From contig JAUKTV010000014.1 in the NCBI GenBank assembly GCA_030549205.1, positions 434,001 through 498,000 on the forward strand: a stretch of DNA of 64,000 nucleotides, in the 5' to 3' direction. Positions 11,335-24,879 of the stretch are shown piece after piece (position 1 is the stretch's first letter; every line of letters starts with the position of its first letter). A model generated the notes under the pieces. The model had not been told where the DNA came from, made no database searches, and was given only the letters and a program-made list of their open reading frames with translations. Made by a program: the position numbers and the translations under genes. Source of the DNA: Apiosordaria backusii. Lineage: Eukaryota > Ascomycota > Sordariomycetes > Sordariales > Lasiosphaeriaceae.

Positions 11335-13230
11335 TAATCTATACGCTAAAGGGTATACATACTAATAGACTACGCGGCTACGAAGAAGATAGTAACATAC
11401 TCCTCTTTACATATAATAGGCCTTAATAAAGCTAATATTAAGTTAGCTAACGCAGCAGTCTACTTTAACTAATTCTAACTTACAATTTACTATATCCTAG
11501 GCAAACTTAATATAGTCTCTAATACCTTATCGCGGTTACCTACTATAGAAGTGGACCATAAGGACGCTGCGCCTTAGTAGTCGAGCGAATTTGATAATAT
11601 CTGCTTAAATAGCATATATATCATTACTAATGCTACTATATCTAGCAACTTTAAGCGCAAGATTATTAGCGGCTATAGTATAAATAAGCAATTAAACTGA
11701 GTATATAAAATAGTTAACACGTACTATAAATTGATTATATAAAGCAAGTTTCTTATCGTACTAAGCCTTTTCGACCTTACTTAAAACAAGTTTCTCTAGT
11801 TTAAAGATAAGGATAGCTAGCGCTAGTTATACATTCTATAAAACTATATCTAAAACGTACTCGTATAAGTATATGACGTGAAGCATTACTTCAGCTAGGA
11901 TAGGATACTTTATGAACTTACTAGATTTGCCTTTCATAATAGGGCTAGCTTTACTAAGTAGTATATTTACTAGTACTAGTCTTACTGCGAGAACTAAACT
12001 TTACGCGTAAGGCTACTCAGCGAGCTATAACTAATCGAGAATCTATCGATACCTTTCTATATGATTACTATAAACTTTATTACTGACTTATTAAAAAAAA
12101 ATAACGAAGGCTAAATATAGGCTAAAGCCTTATACAGAAAAGCTAGTATTGATACTTTAATAATAGTCAGTTGTAAATTTAGTAAAAAGACTCTACTAGT
12201 CCTTAGCTATATGACGTATACGGTAAAGGACTAGGTAAACTAGCTACTAGTAGCGCTACAGTTTGTAGATTAGGGTATTTTATATGAGATTATCTTAGAT
12301 CGCAACTCTAAGTTTACGTTATAGTTCTAGAAAGCTATATTCGCTTATCTTAATACTAAACTCCTCCTATCTACTACCTATTATCCTTAAATAAATAGGC
12401 TATCTGAACGTAAGAACTAGATAGTCGAAATTACAATCTACTTTTTTTTATTTTATAATCTAAAGACGAGTTAAGCTAGTATCTTACTAGCCTTATAGTA
12501 TAACCTAAACAACGTACTTTCTACAGTAATTAAGAAGTTATCGAATAAGCTACTATATAGATTTAAGCTATAAACTATACTCGATGCCGTAACTAGCGCT
12601 AAGCTAGTAGTACTGGATGATAGCTTAGTCGAAGTCCTTCGGCGTATATATTATGACGAGGTAGTAAAACTAATCGCTATCATTAAAGCTATCGCAAAGG
12701 AACGCTACGACGTAAAGTATAGCCAAATTAGCATCAAGATCAGCGATACTATCTACTTCTATATAGGTAAAGGTTACTACCTACTAAAGTAACTTAAGTA
12801 AAAGTACTTATAGTAGCGAGCTAGGCTTTTTAAGGTCTTAACTAAAGTTAGCCTACTAGTATACAAGCTCGACTTTCTCTAGTACTAGTGAGTCTACCTA
12901 GTTATTTCTATAGCTTAGCTATAGCATTCCAAACAAGGCGCCAACTTATTTAGTCACTAAGTCTAGCTTCTTAAACTAGTAGTAGTCGACAACTTTGTAA
13001 AAAAGGATAACTAGGAGATCGAACGTATTATTAAATGAGAGATAAAGTAGCGAAATAATATATTAACAGTATAATATCTAGTCTGTTAATTAAGCTTTAT
13101 AGTTAAAGACGACTTATAATATAAACGTAAAGATCTTATCGATAATGTAGCTAAACTTGTCGACGAATATGATCGAGAATGCCTTATTGATTAGGAGTAC
13201 GAATTAGAAAACTACAATATAAAAAAGAAA
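11335..13230 (+). pseudogene. RIP-degraded, 5'-truncated Ty3/gypsy chromovirus: integrase and chromodomain
   Basis: Reading through RIP stops on the + strand gives an integrase core: 'DTLIIVSCKFSKKTLLVL' (about 12,150), 'IILDRNSKFT' (about 12,290), 'AYLNTKLLLSTTYYP' and 'RLSERKN' (about 12,340-12,415). A degenerate chromodomain-like end follows ('LVDEYDRECL', about 13,160). The zinc-binding part is at about 11,880-12,050. No reverse transcriptase is seen upstream, so the element is cut off at the euchromatin border. Stops sit at former Gln/Trp/Arg codons, so it is non-functional. Confidence 0.75.
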
Positions 13231-15515
13231 TAACTTTATACGCGCTTATAGCTAACGTAGAAGTCTCTGCGTATTTAAGCTACTTTTACCTAGTCTCTAT
13301 CAAGACTTAGCAGCCTTGAGTTTTCATTTTTATTTTTAACTCTTTTATTACTTTACTTTCTTATAGCTTATATTTGCTAGGTTTAACACTTAGACGCTGA
13401 CATTAGCCTTTTCTTTCGCGAAGCATACAACCTAACTCGTATATAGTTTTTAAGACTATTTAACTTCGAAATTAGCGCTACGCTAAGCTATATCAGGTAT
13501 AGTATCTACCATATAGACTACCTTTATAAATTTATCTCTATTCGCGCTAATAGCTAATTAAACTTAGGCAACTATAACTAACTTGCGAGCTTACTAAACC
13601 TACGTATCTAGCTTAGCATCGTTATCTACTTTAGCGACGCTTTTTACCTTAGCAAACAATTATACTTACTAAGCTTACCTCGCTTATATCGTCAAGTCTA
13701 GTACCGTAATAGCCTAATATGTCTTCTAAATTTACTATCTTAGAGTCGAGATACCCTTACCTTACCTTGTCTACTTAGTTTACCTAAGAGTACGCTATAT
13801 TTAACGAGAGTTATACCGAATTAAGTACCGAAAGTACGGAGGTTAACCTCTCTAAATAGAATATAGAATCGATACGTAAGATAATAGAGAACGAATATCT
13901 TATACTCCTTTAGGCAGTCCTCTTTACTATACGCGAGGACTAGTACACGTAAGAAGAGATAGACACTATAGTAACGAAGCTCGGCCTTACTAGCGTCTAT
14001 CCTAACTAATAACTAGCCGACGACGACAACGATAACTAGGACGATAGTATTACTTAATTGTCTAGCTTATAATAAGTCGATATTAATATAAATAACGCTA
14101 ATACTATAGCTAAGCTCAACAATAACATTAATAAAGATAATTATAATAACAATAGTCTCTAAGCTCAAAACCTCAATAAGCTTAAGGCTACTAACTTAGA
14201 CGAAATCTTAGCGATCTTTAAGTTATCTTCGAAGTCAGTTACTCTTACTAATTGCTGCTAGTAAGCTGCTAGACTTATTACTATAGAAGTAGTAGATGAG
14301 GACTTGAGGTACTAAGGATAAAAGCACGTAAAGATTATTATTAAATCTTTTAAAGAAAAGATAAAGAACGTCAAGGCTAAGGACAACTAGAAAACTGCTA
14401 TTTTTAGCGAGGTTCTAGCTATATGCGTTATTAAGCATAAAGCCGAAGTGGCTTGGAAGGCTTAAAGTACGAGGTAGTCGTTTAAGTACCTATTACTTTT
14501 AGTAGCAAAAGTACTCGCCCTACGATACTATTAAGATTACCGTAGATGAGGTACTTACGTGCATAAGAAGTTTTAGCAAGACTACGCTAGCTAAGCTCAA
14601 TAAACTAGGAGCTAATTTCTTCGATAAAATTAACTATATTAACTAAGGCGTAGTTACCTAGTAGGAGCATGAGTACTAGATAGCTACCGTTAAGAAGCAG
14701 CTCGCTGAGCTAGAAAGCTAAAAGAGATAGCTTAAGTTAGTCAAGGAGCACACCTACCACACCGTAAAACACGCGTAAATAAATAACCTTAACACTATAA
14801 CTAGAGCTACTCTAGCCTTAGTAAAGACTACTCCTACTCTAAGTACTCTAAGAATATGCTTTATTGCTGACTTTGTTTAAGCTAAGCCTAGTAAAGTAAC
14901 TGCTAAGCTTACTACCGATACTACTAGCTCCTCTGCCTTAACTAAGAGTAGAATGGGCGTAGTAAGTACCTATCCAGCTCGAGCGCCCTAGACTTTCTTT
15001 CTAGATGACAACAAAAATGATAAACCTCCTCGCAAGAAGGCTAAGCCTAGCACTTCCGCCGATATTATCGACCTCAATCTCGAAAACACTACGACAAAGA
15101 AAGAAAGACGTAAGGAACATTAAATATAGATAGTTAATCTAGCAATAGGAACGGAGAGTCTAGCAATAAGAACAAGGATACTAACGATAGTTTTAATGAT
15201 ACTTTCATATATATAATACTAGCTGCAAAACATAGCCTTTTTTTATTTGTAAGAGCAGCACTTATTACCAATTAAACCTAGCTATAGAACCGCTAAGCTT
15301 AACTACGTAATAGCCAAAACTACTATATATAAGAGTAGTAAGAAAACCCTCTTTTCTTAAGAGAGAAATTAACCTTTTACTACACTATATCTTAACCCTT
15401 AACTATCGTAATGATGTCAGCTACAACGTAAATACCATTAGCTAAAACATAGCTAATACTAGCGTATAATACGTAAAGTAAAGGTAAATATTCTAACTTG
15501 GAATTATATAACTTT
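13231..15515 (+). pseudogene. Degraded extra coding region downstream of the chromovirus pol
   Basis: The last ~480 bp before the stop near 15,122 read well on the + strand. A coiled-coil-like stretch contains 'EHEYQIATVKKQLAELES', and a charged C terminus contains 'DDNKNDKPPRKKAKPSTSAD' followed by DIIDLNLE. PPRKKAK resembles a nuclear localisation signal. The part from 13,250 to about 14,600 is more damaged. It lies downstream of an integrase on the same strand, where env-like or accessory ORFs occur in some gypsy elements. It could instead be gag of an adjoining element. I do not recognise the protein. Confidence 0.45.
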
Positions 15516-17104
15516 TGGAATAGGTATGGCTAATTACAGGCCTAAGGGCCCTGTAATTAGTGCTCACACACTAGCTCACAGTGCAGCGGAAGTCTTACGC
15601 ATGATACCTATAGCTCAGTACTGGGGTACTAGAATACAGCACCTTATAGGTACTGTAGGACAGAAAAATAGTGAGTAAACAATTGTATTGTAGTGCTAGC
15701 CTTCTGTAAATCCACTATAATATTCTCTATAGTAAGGTTCATACTCGACCTCTACTATATATCTACCAACTGATATACAGTGCCTTATATACCCTAGTAG
15801 GTAAATAGGCTAGAGTACAGTTTGGTTAACCCTAAGGTTTATTAAGCCCTGTAAACCACTTACTAAGCCCTCTATAGCTCTCGACCTACAGGGCCTACAG
15901 GCCTATAGTTTAGTACAGTAATAATATACCTACTTAATTATAGGCATACCAATTCTAGGCCAATTTAGCTAGTCCAGTAATTAGCTACAGGTCTTATAGG
16001 TAGCTAAGTTAGTGTAGTTTACAGCTCTTTAAAAATCGACTTACGGTTATATAAAAGGGGCGCAAAACCGAGTATCCCTAACTTAAGGTGCAGGTTAATA
16101 TAAGGTTAGGGTTAGGCTACTTATATTGCCTACAATAGTAGGCCTTAGTAGCTTGAATATAAAATTACAGATAGTTTAGCCTATTAGTTAGTAGAATATA
16201 GGCCTTTAAATAGCCCTATAGTAAAGTAAGGTGCCGGGCAAATGCTAGGTAACTAATAGATAGGCTTTCTAACTTAAGCTTCTACTATATAGTATAATAG
16301 CAGCTATTTACTATAAACTTAGGCCTTATAGAGACTTAATTTAATACCTCTTCTTTACTTATAGTAAGTAATAGGCTTAGATTTAAATCTAAAGCCTACT
16401 GTAATAAGCTAAAACTAATAAACTAACTAGCTAATTAAAAAACTAAAATACAAGGTATATAAGGCGTTAAGGCCTATATATTTTAAGCGTTAAACAATTA
16501 CTTTTAAAGCTAATTTATAAAGGAAAATTAAATATAGGGAGGGTGGTTTTTCTAATCTATTTCTCTACTAACTTTTCCTCTATAGGCCTATTTTTTAAGC
16601 TTAAAAGACCTATAAAGGTTTTAAACTTTTAACTAGCTAATAGTTTAATTAGCCTATTAGCTAGTATTTATTTAATATTTAAATAGTTAATAATAACCTA
16701 TAATACCTTAACTTACTTTCTAACTTAATAGTATTTTAATAGTATATACTTAGTATAATTGTAAAGGGCTAAGTTATAGGTAATAGTTATAAAGCTAATA
16801 TTATTATTATATAGTAAAGTAGAGCCTATTAAAGTATATTTTAGCTTCTTATAAACTTCTTTAATTTATAGAACCTTTCAAATAGCCTTAATAAGCATAT
16901 TGGTTTTAGCTTTTAAAGTAAAGAGGCTTATAGTACTGGCCTTTTTTGATTTCCAGTTTATAGGGCCTTTAGTTACTTTAAATATAAAGCTATAGGTAGA
17001 TTTTAAGTCCTTTAAATCCCTTATAAAGTCTGAATTTATAAAGCCTATAAGTACTATAGTGCCTTTTTTTTTAATAAGTCCAATAGTATTATAGCTATAG
17101 GTAT
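15516..17104 (-). repeat. Directly repeated copia-derived segment, copy 1
   Basis: This ~1.59-kb segment recurs in the same orientation at 17,105-17,359 plus 23,757-25,113, interrupted there by a copia insertion. Both start with TGGAATAGGTAT and end in a minus-strand copia RNaseH reading. In copy 1 (about 17,090-16,878) the reading includes 'NSDFIRDLKDLKSTYSFIFK' and 'PINWKSKKASTISL', counterparts of the SDxDWAGD...KST and SWKSKKQ motifs. The left part probably contains that element's 3' LTR; its inner edge is not clear. Confidence 0.7.
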
Positions 17105-17359
17105 TGGAATAGGTATAGCCAATTACAGGCCTAAGGGCCCTATAATTAGTGCTCACACACTAGCTCACAGTGCAGCGGAAGTCTTATATGTAATACCTAT
17201 AGCTTAGTACTGGGGTACTAGAATACAGCACCTTGTAAGTACTGTAGGATAGAAATATAGTAAGTAAACAATTGTATTGTAGTACTAGCCTTTTATAAAT
17301 TTACTATAATATTCTCTATAGTAGGGTTTATACTTGACCTTTACTATATACCTACTAAC

Positions 17360-18038
17360 TGTTAAAATACAGCACTTAGTTATGGACTTTACAGTATATT
17401 TTGGCCTATAACTTATAGGGCTAATAATAACCAATGGCTTAGAATTACAGCGCTTACTAACACTCTACTACGGCAATTACAGTGGTCTTTAAATCCTTAA
17501 AGTAGCCCGAAGCTCCAGACAGTTAGCATACTATAACGGTAAAACGTTAACGCCCTATATCCTATAAATAGCTTCCAGCTAACGTATTTAATAGTTAGAC
17601 TTAGCCAGCCAGCTAAGTCTATAGTTAGCAGACTTAACGGACATTTAGACCCTATAATTAGTAGACTTAATAGGTATTTAAGCCCTATAGTTAGTAAACT
17701 TAATAAGTATTTAGGCCTTAGAATAGAGAAAGGTTTGGAAAATGATATAAAGCCGAAGACCTATAATAGGTTTTATCCTTTATAACTATTTACTATAATA
17801 TTTTTTTAATTAATAAGTTAATTTAATATACTAGTTTACTATATCTTATAATACTTTATAAGCCTATATTATAGTATCTACCTTTTATATATTATAAAGT
17901 ATTGCCTTTATAATCTACCTTCCTTTAATACCTAGTTACTATTATATATTATAAACAAAACCCTCTTTACTTTTAATATTCTATACTATTCTCTATATAA
18001 GTCTATACCTATAGGCCTATAAGATATCTATTTTAATA
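17360..18038 (+). repeat. 5' LTR of the copia element
   Basis: 679 bp, the same length as the 3' LTR. Its 3' end reads TATTTTAATA where the other LTR has TATCTTAACA, as RIP would produce. Confidence 0.9.
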
Positions 18039-21000
18039 AGTTATAAGCCTAGACTTATATTACCTAAGTAAATTTCTTTATTTTATAGCCTTTATAATAA
18101 CACCTATCCTATAAGCTCTATTTATTTTAAGTTATTAAAGACCTAAAAAATAGTATTCTAGTACTTTTAATAGTACTTTTACTTCCTTTTTAAGCATTAA
18201 AGACTTAAAAAACAGCATTCTAGTATTTCTAACAGTACTTTTACTTTCTTTTTAAGCCTTTAACCTTCCTTATTATAGAAAATAAAAATATATATAACCT
18301 CCCTATAAACCTTAAAGCTTTAAAGACCTTTAGCCTTTTATTAACTTCTAACCTTTTTAAAGGCCTTAACTTTACTTAGTACTTTCAATAGTTATAAAAT
18401 AACCTTATAATTACCTTTAATAATAAGATTAAAGCTACTATAGTAGGTCTTATTAATTAAATTAAAGCTTTAAATACTAAAATTAACTAAGTTAATACCT
18501 ATATTGATAATTTTAATATTTACCTTCTATTAGAATATACTACTTTAAACTCCTTTAAATCTTCTTCTAAACCTTTTATAAACCTGCCTATACTATCTTT
18601 ATCTTTAATTACTTCAATTTATATAGGTCTATTGGCCTCTATTACTATACCTATTATAGCATCCTCTTTAAGTTAAACTATTTAAAAGACTACTATACTT
18701 TTAATAAAGGATTTTAATAAATAGGTCCTTTATTTTATTAAAGAATAAAAGCTTTTAAATCTTAAAAACTAGTGCTTTTAATATTAAGCTTTTACTATTT
18801 AAATAAAGGTTTTAAGCCTCTTTAAGTTTATAAATAAGCCTAAGTTAATTACCGATTTACTAAATAATAACTTAAAAGCCTTTCTTTTTTTTACTATTTA
18901 AAATACCTTATAGGCAGGCCTACTATTTACTATTAAGGCTAAAGACTTTTTAATAACCCTTTTTTAGTAATTATAAGCTTAATATACCTTTACTTAAGCT
19001 ATCCTTTAAAATAAGCTTTATAGGGCTTATTATATTATTAAATTCGATAGTTTATTAAAAGTAATTAAATATAATACTAAATTCAATACCCTTATTATAA
19101 AGCTTTAAAGCTTAAATATTATAATTTAATTTATTAATTAAGTTAATTACTACCTAAGTTTATTAAAAGGTAGTTTTCTACTATAGTATAAATACTTTAA
19201 AGCTTTAAGTTATTAAAATAAGTATAATTTCGGCTATTCTTACTATCCTATATTGGAATTCTTATAAAAGGAGCTTTTAATTAAAACCTATATTTCCAAT
19301 ATTACAATTGCTTAAGCCCTTTTTATACTTTATTTTTATATTGTCTTTACTGAAAATTTTAAAGCTTTAAAGGCTTTAAATATCTTTATAGAAAACTCTA
19401 TAAAGCCTAGGCTTATTAAAAAGAAGAAAAAGAAAAAAGAGAATAAAAAGAAAGAGGATATTAAAGACTTTAGAAATTTTAAAAAAATTTCTTTTATAGT
19501 AGACTTTAATCTTAATATAAGCTTTTATAATATTAAATCTTTAAAGCCAACTATACCTTATAAATACTATAGTTTTATTAAATCTATAGTATTTTTACCT
19601 TTTAAGGTCCTACTTTCTATATCTATTAACTTAATTAATTATACTAACCTAACTTTAAAAAAAGCCTAACTTTTTAATATTAGATTTACAATCTATATTT
19701 ACAATAATAAAAACCTTTTTATTAACTTTATTAAAATAAAGGTTAAGCCTTTAATTATAAAAAGTAGCTCTATAAGAATTATCGGTAAAGGCATTATAAA
19801 AGTCTAATTCTTTATTAAAACCTATAATAATAGGGCTTATTTTTTAACTATTAGCCTTATTAAAACCTTCTTTATTTTTACTTTTCTATTAAATATTATT
19901 AATAAAGACTACTTATATAGTATTAGAAAAGTTTTATATAGTTAAAAGCTTATTGATAATAATTATAATCTTATTATCCTTTTAAATTTTAAAAGATTAA
20001 GGTTTTACTTTAACTTTAAAGGCTAACCTTAATTAAAAGTATCTTACTAACAGTACTTTAATAATTACTTTACTTTCTTTAAAGCCTTTAAAGCTTTTGA
20101 AATTTTAAAAAAGGTCTTTTTTAAAACTTTTAACTTTTTAAAAAAGGATAGGTCTTTTAAAGATTTTAATAAGCCTTTATTAACCTTAATTCGATTAACT
20201 ATCCTTTAATATATATAGTTTAAGTATATAGGTTTTGACCTTTTAAAAAAAACCTTTCTTATTATTAAAGGTATGCTTAATTTATAGAAGGTTAAGCTTA
20301 AAGATTTAGTTTATAAAAGCTATAATACTATAAAAATCCTTTAAAGGCCTTTTAAAAATCCTATTTAAGACCTTTCTTTTACTTTAAGCTGTTTAAAAGA
20401 AGATATTATTACTATTAAGTCTATTCTATTATTAAAAAAACCTTATAGCTTAGTTATAATAGATTGAAAGACCTATTTTTAATTTCTTAAGTTATTAGTT
20501 ATTAAAGATAATACTATTATAGTACTTTATTTACTATTTAAAAGCCTAAATAATACCTTTTAATAATACTTTACTTATTTTTATTATAATAAAGGAAAAA
20601 AAGTCCTTTCTTTAAATACCTACCTTACTAAAAAGGGTATTGGCTTTAGTATATTAAGCTTTAAAACTTTTAATTAAAATAGCCTAGTTAAATACTTTAT
20701 TAGGGTTATTTTAAACCGTCTTAAAGTTACTATTTTAACTTTAGGCTTTCCTATTACTTTTTAAAGGCATATAGCCATTCCTATAGTAAAAATTATTAAT
20801 TATATAGCCTAAAGCTTTAAAGATCTTATACCTTATTAAGCCTTTTATAATAAACTATTACTTTCTTAAATACTATATTAATTAAACCTTTCGAACTATA
20901 GGGCTATAGGCATTAAAGTTATAGTATATATCTTTATTAAAGATTAAGCTATAGGTTTTAAACTTACCTTTTAAAAAACTAAAGAAAGACTTATAGCTAT

Positions 21001-23072
21001 TTTAAGTTATTAGACCTATTTAATTTACTTAAATTTAAATAAAGTCGTTAAAACTAGCTTTATTAAGTTTTATAAAGACCTATTAGCTTAGATTATAGGT
21101 CCTTTAAGCCCTATAAGTCCTTTAAAGGTCCTTAACTGCTTTAATAAGTTAAAAGAAGATACTACTATTTAAGCCTTTAAGCCTTTTATTTATAGTCCCC
21201 TTATTCTACCAATTCCCAATTCCTTAATATTTAAATCATCCTCTATACTACTTACTTAACTGCTATTTAAGCTTATAACTTTAATACTTATAATATTCTT
21301 TATTACTATTAAGATCCTTTTACCTTAAGCCTTATAAAAGTAATGTAAGGAATTTATACCTATAAATAATATAGATTACAATAAGCTTATTTTTTATTTA
21401 ATTTCCTACTATAAAAAGTACTATTCTATAAAGGCTTTAAAGCCTAATACCTTTAAGTAAACTTTAAAATACCTTAAAAAGAAGTAATGGTTATAAACTA
21501 TCTTTATTAAATTATATTAACTTTTTATTACTAAAACCTTCTATTTTATCTGCTAATCTTAAATTAAAAAGAAACCTATTATAAGCCGCTAGGTTTTTAA
21601 AGATAAAAAGAATTTACAGGATATTATAGTAAAGTTTAAAGCCTAATTAGTTACCTAAAGTTTCCAATAGGCCTTTAAAATCGATTTTAAATAGACCTAT
21701 ACTTCTACTATAAGGCCTTTAATTTAAAAAATTATACTAGCCTTTACAGCTATATTTAACTAAGATTTAAAGCAGGTAAACTTTATAAAAGCCTTTTTAA
21801 ACTTAAAGACCGATTTTAATATCTATATTAAAATTCTATAAAGACTACTTAAGTTTACTTATAATAATGCCAGTACTATAATACTATTAAAAGCAGTTAA
21901 ATAGGACCCTACTAAGGACTAAGTTATTTTACTAAAGAAATCCTTATATAGCTTAAAGTAAGCTTTTTACCTTTAATAATAAAAGGTCTTTATAATAACC
22001 TAAGCTTTAAGTTTTAAGCCCTTTATCTTTAATATAGTTATCTATTTTTACTTAAATTATAAGATCTTTATTATTAGCTACATCGATAATTACTTAATTA
22101 CAGGCCTTAAACCTCTATAGCTTTAAGTTTTAAAAAATGCTATAAGGAAGTATTATGATATTAAAGATTTAGGTTTTACTTACTACTTTCTTAATATTTA
22201 AATTAAATACAATAGGCCTTAATAGCGTCTTTAGATTTACTAAAAGGCCTATATTATAAAAGCAGTTAAATACTTTAGAATTAGCATTAAATTAACTTCC
22301 TTTCTATTAAGCCCTAGAATTATAAATAAAGATAATAGGCTTAAAACCTCTATAAGCTCCTCTAATCAGTACCTATATTAATAACTAATTAGTACTTTAA
22401 TATATACTATAATTAAAACTAAACCTAATATAGCTTTTAATATTTAATAGCTTTTATAATACCTTATATAGCCTACTAATACTTATTTAAAAGCTATAAA
22501 ATCATTACTTTCCTACTTCTATTTTAGTATTTATAGTACTATCGGTTATAACTTTAATAGTAACTTAAAGCCTATTAGCTTTATTAATAGTAATTAAGTT
22601 AAATATAAGGAAAGCGCTAAATCTACTTATAGTTAGCTATTTACTTTAATTAAAAGACCTATTAATTGGAAATTTAAAAAAGTATTTACTATATCCTTTA
22701 ATACTTTAAAGGCTAAATATACTAAGCTTATCGAAGGCCTTAAAAAAGCTATATAGTTTAAAGGTCTTTTTTAGGAAATTTCTAAGCCTATTATAGGCCT
22801 TATCCTTCTATTATATAATAATAAAGGCTTTATTACTATTATTTATAGTAATAAATATAATCGTTAAACTAAATACACTTTAATTTAATTTTAAAAGGTT
22901 AAAGAGACTATATTTACTAAAGTCATTACTATAACCTACCTTCCTATAAAGGAGATATTTACTAATAGCTTTACTAAAGCTTTATTTATAGCGTTATTTA
23001 ATATCTTTATTTTATTATTAAACCTTTCTAAGCCCTTTTAATTAATACTATATACTATAGTTATAAAAGGGA

Positions 23073-23751
23073 TATTAAAATACAGTATTTAATTATAAAC
23101 TTTATAGTATATTTTAACCTATAACCTATAAAGCCAATAATAACTAATAGTTTAGAATTATAGTACTTACTAACACTTTACTATAGTAATTGCAGTAGTC
23201 TTTAAACCTCTAAAGTAGCTTAAAGCCTTAAGCAGTTAGTATACTATAACGGTAAAACGTTAGTACCCTATACTCTATAAATAGCTTTCAATTAATATAT
23301 TTAATAGTTAGATTTAATTAGCTGGCTAAGTCTATAGTTAATAGACTTAACAGATATTTAAACCTTACAGTTAGTAGACTTAATAGGTATTTAGGCTCTA
23401 CAGTTAATAGACTTAATAGGCATTTAGGCCTTAAAATAGAAAGAGGTTTAGAAAGTAATATAGGGCCGAAGACCTATAATAAGTCTTATCCCTTATAACT
23501 ATTTACTATAATATTTTTTAAGCTAATAAGTCAATTTAATATACTAATTTACTATATTTTACAGCACTTTATAAGTCTATATTATAGTATCTACCTTCTA
23601 TATATTGTAGGGCATTGCCCCTATAATCTACCTTCCTTCAGTACTTAACTACTATCGTATACTATAGATAAAACCCTCTTCGCTCTCAGTATTCTACACT
23701 ATTCCCTATACAGGTCTATACCTATAGGCCTGTAAGATACCTATCTTAACA
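23073..23751 (+). repeat. 3' LTR of the copia element
   Basis: 679 bp; its start reads TATTAAAATA where the 5' LTR keeps TGTTAAAATA. It aligns along its whole length to 17,360-18,038. Confidence 0.9.
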
Positions 23752-24879
23752 CTAACTAACGTACGGTACTTTGTATACCTCAGTAGGCAGATAGGCCAGA
23801 GTATAGCTTAGTTAACTCTGAGGTTTGCTAAGTCCTATAAACTACTTACTAAGCCTTCTATAGCTTCTGACTTATAGGGTCTATAGGCCTATAATTTAAT
23901 ATAGTAATAATATACCTACTTAACTATAGGCCTACTAATCTTAAGCTAATTTAACTAGCCTAGTGGTTAGTTATAGGTTTTACAGGCAGCTAAGTTAATA
24001 TAGTTTATAGCTTTTTAAAAATCGACTTATAACTATATAAAAAGGCTGCAAAACTAAGTACCTCTAACTTAAAGTATAGGTCAATATAGAGTTAGGATTA
24101 GACCACTTATACTACTTATAGTAGTAAGCCTTAGTAGCCTAAATATAAAATTATAGGTAGTTTAGCTTATTAGTTAGTAAGATATAGGCCTTTAAATAGC
24201 CCTACAGTAAAATAAAGTACCATGCAAGTGCCAAATAGTTAACAGATAGGCTTTCTTTTCCTCTATACTTAGCCTATAGATTAAGTATTAAGAAGCTTCT
24301 ACTATATAATATAATAGTAGCTACTTACTGTAAACTAGGCCTTATAGGGACTTAATTTAATACCCTTTCTTTACTTATAGTAAGTAATAGGCCTAGATTT
24401 AAATCTAAAGCCTACTGTAATAAGCTAAAATTAATAAACTAACTGGCTAATTAAAAATTAAAATATAAAGTATATAAGGCATTAAGGCTTATATATTTAA
24501 ACGTTAAGTAATTACTTTTATAAGCTAATTTATAAAGGAAAATTAAATATAGAGAAGGTAGTTTTCTAATCTATTTCTCTATTAACTTTTCCTCTATAGG
24601 CCTATTCCTTAAGCTTAAAAGACCTATAAAGGTTTTGAATTTTTAACTAACTAATAGTTTAATTAGTCTATTAACTGACATTTATTTAATATTTAAATAG
24701 TTAATAGTAATCTATAATGCCCTAACTTACTTTTTAATTTAATAGTATTTTAATAACATATACTTAATATAATTATAAAAAGCTAAGTTATAGGTAATAA
24801 TTATAAAGTTAATATTATTACTATATAATAAAGTAGAGTCTATTAAGGTATACCTTAGCTTTTTATAAACTCTTTTAAT

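Larger units (their letters stand above)
17360..23751 (+). mobile_element. Complete-length Ty1/copia retrotransposon, RIP-inactivated
   Basis: 6,392 bp with two 679-bp LTRs. The ends are TGTTAAAATA and, in the less mutated 3' LTR, TATCTTAACA. A perfect 5-bp target duplication CTAAC flanks it (17,355-17,359 and 23,752-23,756). A purine tract (AAAAGGGA) sits just before the 3' LTR. The internal + strand carries degraded copia pol; the clearest part is RNaseH at about 22,640-22,790 ('RPINWKFKKVFTISF', 'LKAKYTKLIEGLKKAI'). RT and integrase further left are heavily mutated. Dense stops in all frames show it is dead. Confidence 0.9.

Noticed and set aside
16096..16116. Telomere-like GGTTAGGGTTAGG
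   Set aside because: Only two TTAGGG units inside a dispersed copia segment; a similar short motif occurs near 37,806. No array, so not a telomere remnant.
16878..17156. 92-codon minus-strand ORF
   Set aside because: It is a chance-open piece of RIP-damaged copia RNaseH running into repeat sequence, not a gene of its own.
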